From the NCBI RefSeq assembly GCF_913775985.1, contig NZ_CAJYMB010000075.1, positions 1 to 64,000 on the forward strand: 64,000 nt of DNA, written 5' to 3'. Under the pieces are notes generated by a model. The model was not told where the DNA came from and ran no database searches. It saw nothing but the letters and a program-made list of their open reading frames with translations. The DNA comes from an uncultured Pluralibacter sp. (lineage in GTDB: Bacteria; Pseudomonadota; Gammaproteobacteria; Enterobacterales; Enterobacteriaceae). The position numbers and the translations under genes are program-made. Positions 62,466 to 64,000 of this stretch are shown piece after piece (positions within the stretch are counted from its first letter, which is position 1; each line of letters starts with the position of its first letter).

Positions 62466-63572
62466 ATGAAAAATGTTGGTTTTATCGGCTGGCGCGGTAT
62501 GGTCGGTTCTGTACTGATGCAGCGCATGGTCGAAGAGCGCGATTTTGACGCCATTCGCCCGGTTTTTTTCTCCACCTCCCAGCTTGGGCAGGACGCGCCC
62601 GCGTTTGGCGGCCACAGCGGCGGCAAGCTTCAGGACGCTTTCGATCTTGAGGCGCTGAAGGCGCTCGATATTATCGTCACCTGCCAGGGCGGCGATTACA
62701 CCAACGATATCTACCCGAAGCTGCGCGCGAGCGGCTGGCAGGGCTACTGGATTGATGCTGCCTCTTCCCTGCGCATGAAGGACGACGCGATTATTATTCT
62801 CGACCCGGTCAACCAGGACGTAATTACCCGTGGCCTGGAGAGCGGGGTGAAAACCTTTGTCGGCGGCAACTGCACCGTCAGCCTGATGCTGATGTCGCTG
62901 GGCGGCCTGTTTGCCAACGATCTGGTGGAGTGGGTGTCCGTTGCCACTTACCAGGCGGCCTCCGGCGGCGGCGCGCGCCACATGCGCGAGCTGCTCAACC
63001 AGATGGGCCAGCTGCATAATTACGTCGCCGACGAGCTGGCAAATCCGGCTTCTGCCATTCTGGATATCGAACGCAAGGTTACCCAGCTTTCCCGCAGCGG
63101 CGATCTGCCGGTGGACAACTTCGGCGTGCCGCTGGCCGGCAGCCTGATCCCGTGGATTGACAAGCAGCTCGACAATGGGCAGAGCCGCGAAGAGTGGAAA
63201 GGACAGGCGGAAACCAACAAAATTCTCGGCGCACAAAGCATTATTCCTGTTGACGGTCTCTGCGTGCGCGTCGGCGCGCTGCGCTGCCACAGCCAGGCCT
63301 TTACGCTGAAGCTGAAAAAAGATGTCTCCGTGGCCTCCGTCGAAGAGATGCTTGCCGCGCACAATCCGTGGGCCAAAGTGGTGCCTAACGATCGCGAGAT
63401 CACTATGCGCGAGCTGACCCCTGCGGCAGTGACCGGCACGCTGACCACGCCGGTTGGCCGTCTGCGCAAGCTGAATATGGGGCCGGAGTATCTCTCGGCC
63501 TTCACCGTTGGCGACCAGCTGCTGTGGGGCGCGGCCGAGCCGCTGCGACGCATGTTGCAACAACTTTCCTGA
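62466..63572 (+). CDS. asd: Aspartate-semialdehyde dehydrogenase Asd
   Basis: A 368-residue enzyme (E. coli 367). It reduces aspartyl phosphate to aspartate semialdehyde on the path to lysine, diaminopimelate, threonine and methionine. The NADP-binding [14 protein letters not shown] is at residues 7-20 and the catalytic cysteine is in [10 protein letters not shown] near residue 136. The 240-base upstream space holds its promoter; I did not see a lysine riboswitch in it. Confidence 0.97.
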   Translation: MKNVGFIGWRGMVGSVLMQRMVEERDFDAIRPVFFSTSQLGQDAPAFGGHSGGKLQDAFDLEALKALDIIVTCQGGDYTNDIYPKLRASGWQGYWIDAASSLRMKDDAIIILDPVNQDVITRGLESGVKTFVGGNCTVSLMLMSLGGLFANDLVEWVSVATYQAASGGGARHMRELLNQMGQLHNYVADELANPASAILDIERKVTQLSRSGDLPVDNFGVPLAGSLIPWIDKQLDNGQSREEWKGQAETNKILGAQSIIPVDGLCVRVGALRCHSQAFTLKLKKDVSVASVEEMLAAHNPWAKVVPNDREITMRELTPAAVTGTLTTPVGRLRKLNMGPEYLSAFTVGDQLLWGAAEPLRRMLQQLS

Positions 63573-63584
63573 ATTTGAATTATG

Positions 63585-63614
63585 AAAAGGGGGTGATTCG
63601 TCACCCCCTTTTTT
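63585..63614 (+). terminator. asd terminator
   Basis: GGGGGTGA/TCACCCCC closes a TTCG loop, flanked by AAAA on the left and a run of T on the right. It begins 13 bases after the asd stop. Confidence 0.94.
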
Positions 63615-63773
63615 GTGCCTGTAAGTTATACCTGGGGCAGCTATTAATGACACAGATCCCAATTTTTATCGGGACACTGGAAGAGCTTGACTATGCTTAG
63701 GAGAGACGTTTTCCCAAAGCGTGGGATGTCGCACAGGATAAGCATCGCGTGCTGCGCTATTAAGTCATAAAAA

Positions 63774-63800
63774 GCCGCTAAGTGAACAGGAAATAGCGGC
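63774..63800 (+). other. Hairpin in the glgB leader
   Basis: GCCGCTA (63774-63780) pairs with TAGCGGC (63794-63800), about 20 bases before the glgB start and close to its ribosome binding site. Its AGGAA loop sequence could be a site for CsrA-type control, but this is only a suggestion. Confidence 0.45.
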
Positions 63801-63821
63801 ACTTACAACAGGATGAAAAGC

Positions 63822-64000
63822 ATGTCAGATCGTGTGGACAGAGACGTAATTAACGCGCTGATTGCGGGCCATTTTGCAGATCCTTTTTCCGTACTGGGCA
63901 TGCACCGTACGGATGCCGGACTGGAGGTTCGCGCGCTGCTGCCTGACGCTACCGAGGTCTGGGTTATTGAACCAAAAACCGGACGCAAGGTGGGCAAGCT
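63822..64000 (+). CDS. glgB: 1,4-alpha-glucan branching enzyme GlgB, N-terminal part (3' end outside window)
   Basis: The first 59 codons of the glycogen branching enzyme. The start [21 protein letters not shown] is that of E. coli GlgB. An in-frame ATG three codons upstream (63813) overlaps the AGGA signal and is less likely. It opens the glgBXCAP operon, next to asd as in E. coli. Confidence 0.95.
   Translation, partial: MSDRVDRDVINALIAGHFADPFSVLGMHRTDAGLEVRALLPDATEVWVIEPKTGRKVGK

Noticed and set aside
62349-63662. A 437-codon minus-strand frame opposite asd
   Set aside because: It covers the promoter, gene and terminator of asd in antisense and shows no protein family features.

Overview
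The window is one stretch of enterobacterial chromosome. Almost every gene has a close Escherichia coli counterpart, and the ribosomal, RNA polymerase, HU and cell-division proteins are nearly identical to those of E. coli. The gene set and order differ from E. coli and Salmonella in several places, so I read it as another member of the Enterobacteriaceae. The genus cannot be fixed from the sequence alone. I see no plasmid, phage, transposase, tRNA, rRNA or CRISPR array.

Layout. Bases 1-9512 carry the end of rplJ, then rplL, rpoB and rpoC, with the attenuator and RNase III-type stem between rplL and rpoB. Bases 9667-11949 hold dcuB and an orphan pair of PTS IIB and IIA genes, placed between rpoC and thiH. 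Bases 11950-17500 are the thiCEFSGH operon on the minus strand under a TPP riboswitch. Bases 17545-22486 run rsd, nudC, hemE, nfi, yjaG, hupA, yjaH as in E. coli at 90 min. At about 22.5 kb the map jumps to dcrB, yhhQ, tusA, zntA, yhhN, yhhM, yhhL, rsmD, ftsYEX, rpoH, which in E. coli lie near 77-78 min. The order and strands fit a single inversion that spans the replication origin.

After rpoH come a divergent MocR-type regulator and a PuuE-like GABA aminotransferase, then livJ, panM and livKHMGF (branched-chain amino acid uptake), ugpBAECQ (glycerol-3-phosphate and glycerophosphodiester uptake, with a Pho box), yhhA and ggt, yhhY, the Fur-controlled small RNA RyhB, a bactofilin (ccmA-like) where E. 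coli has yhhX, yhhW, and gntR-gntK-gntU. A five-gene chaperone-usher fimbrial operon occupies the place of yhgN. The window closes with asd and the start of glgB.

Most noteworthy: (1) a compact preQ1-I-like riboswitch whose tail contains the ribosome binding site of yhhQ, the queuosine-precursor transporter; (2) a bactofilin gene with two well-placed starts, predicting a membrane-anchored and a soluble form, and lying head-on against ryhB; (3) the inversion junction between yjaH and dcrB; (4) a PTS IIB-IIA pair lacking IIC but with a CRP site and a LacI-family operator; (5) the fimbrial island with two chaperones between gntU and asd.
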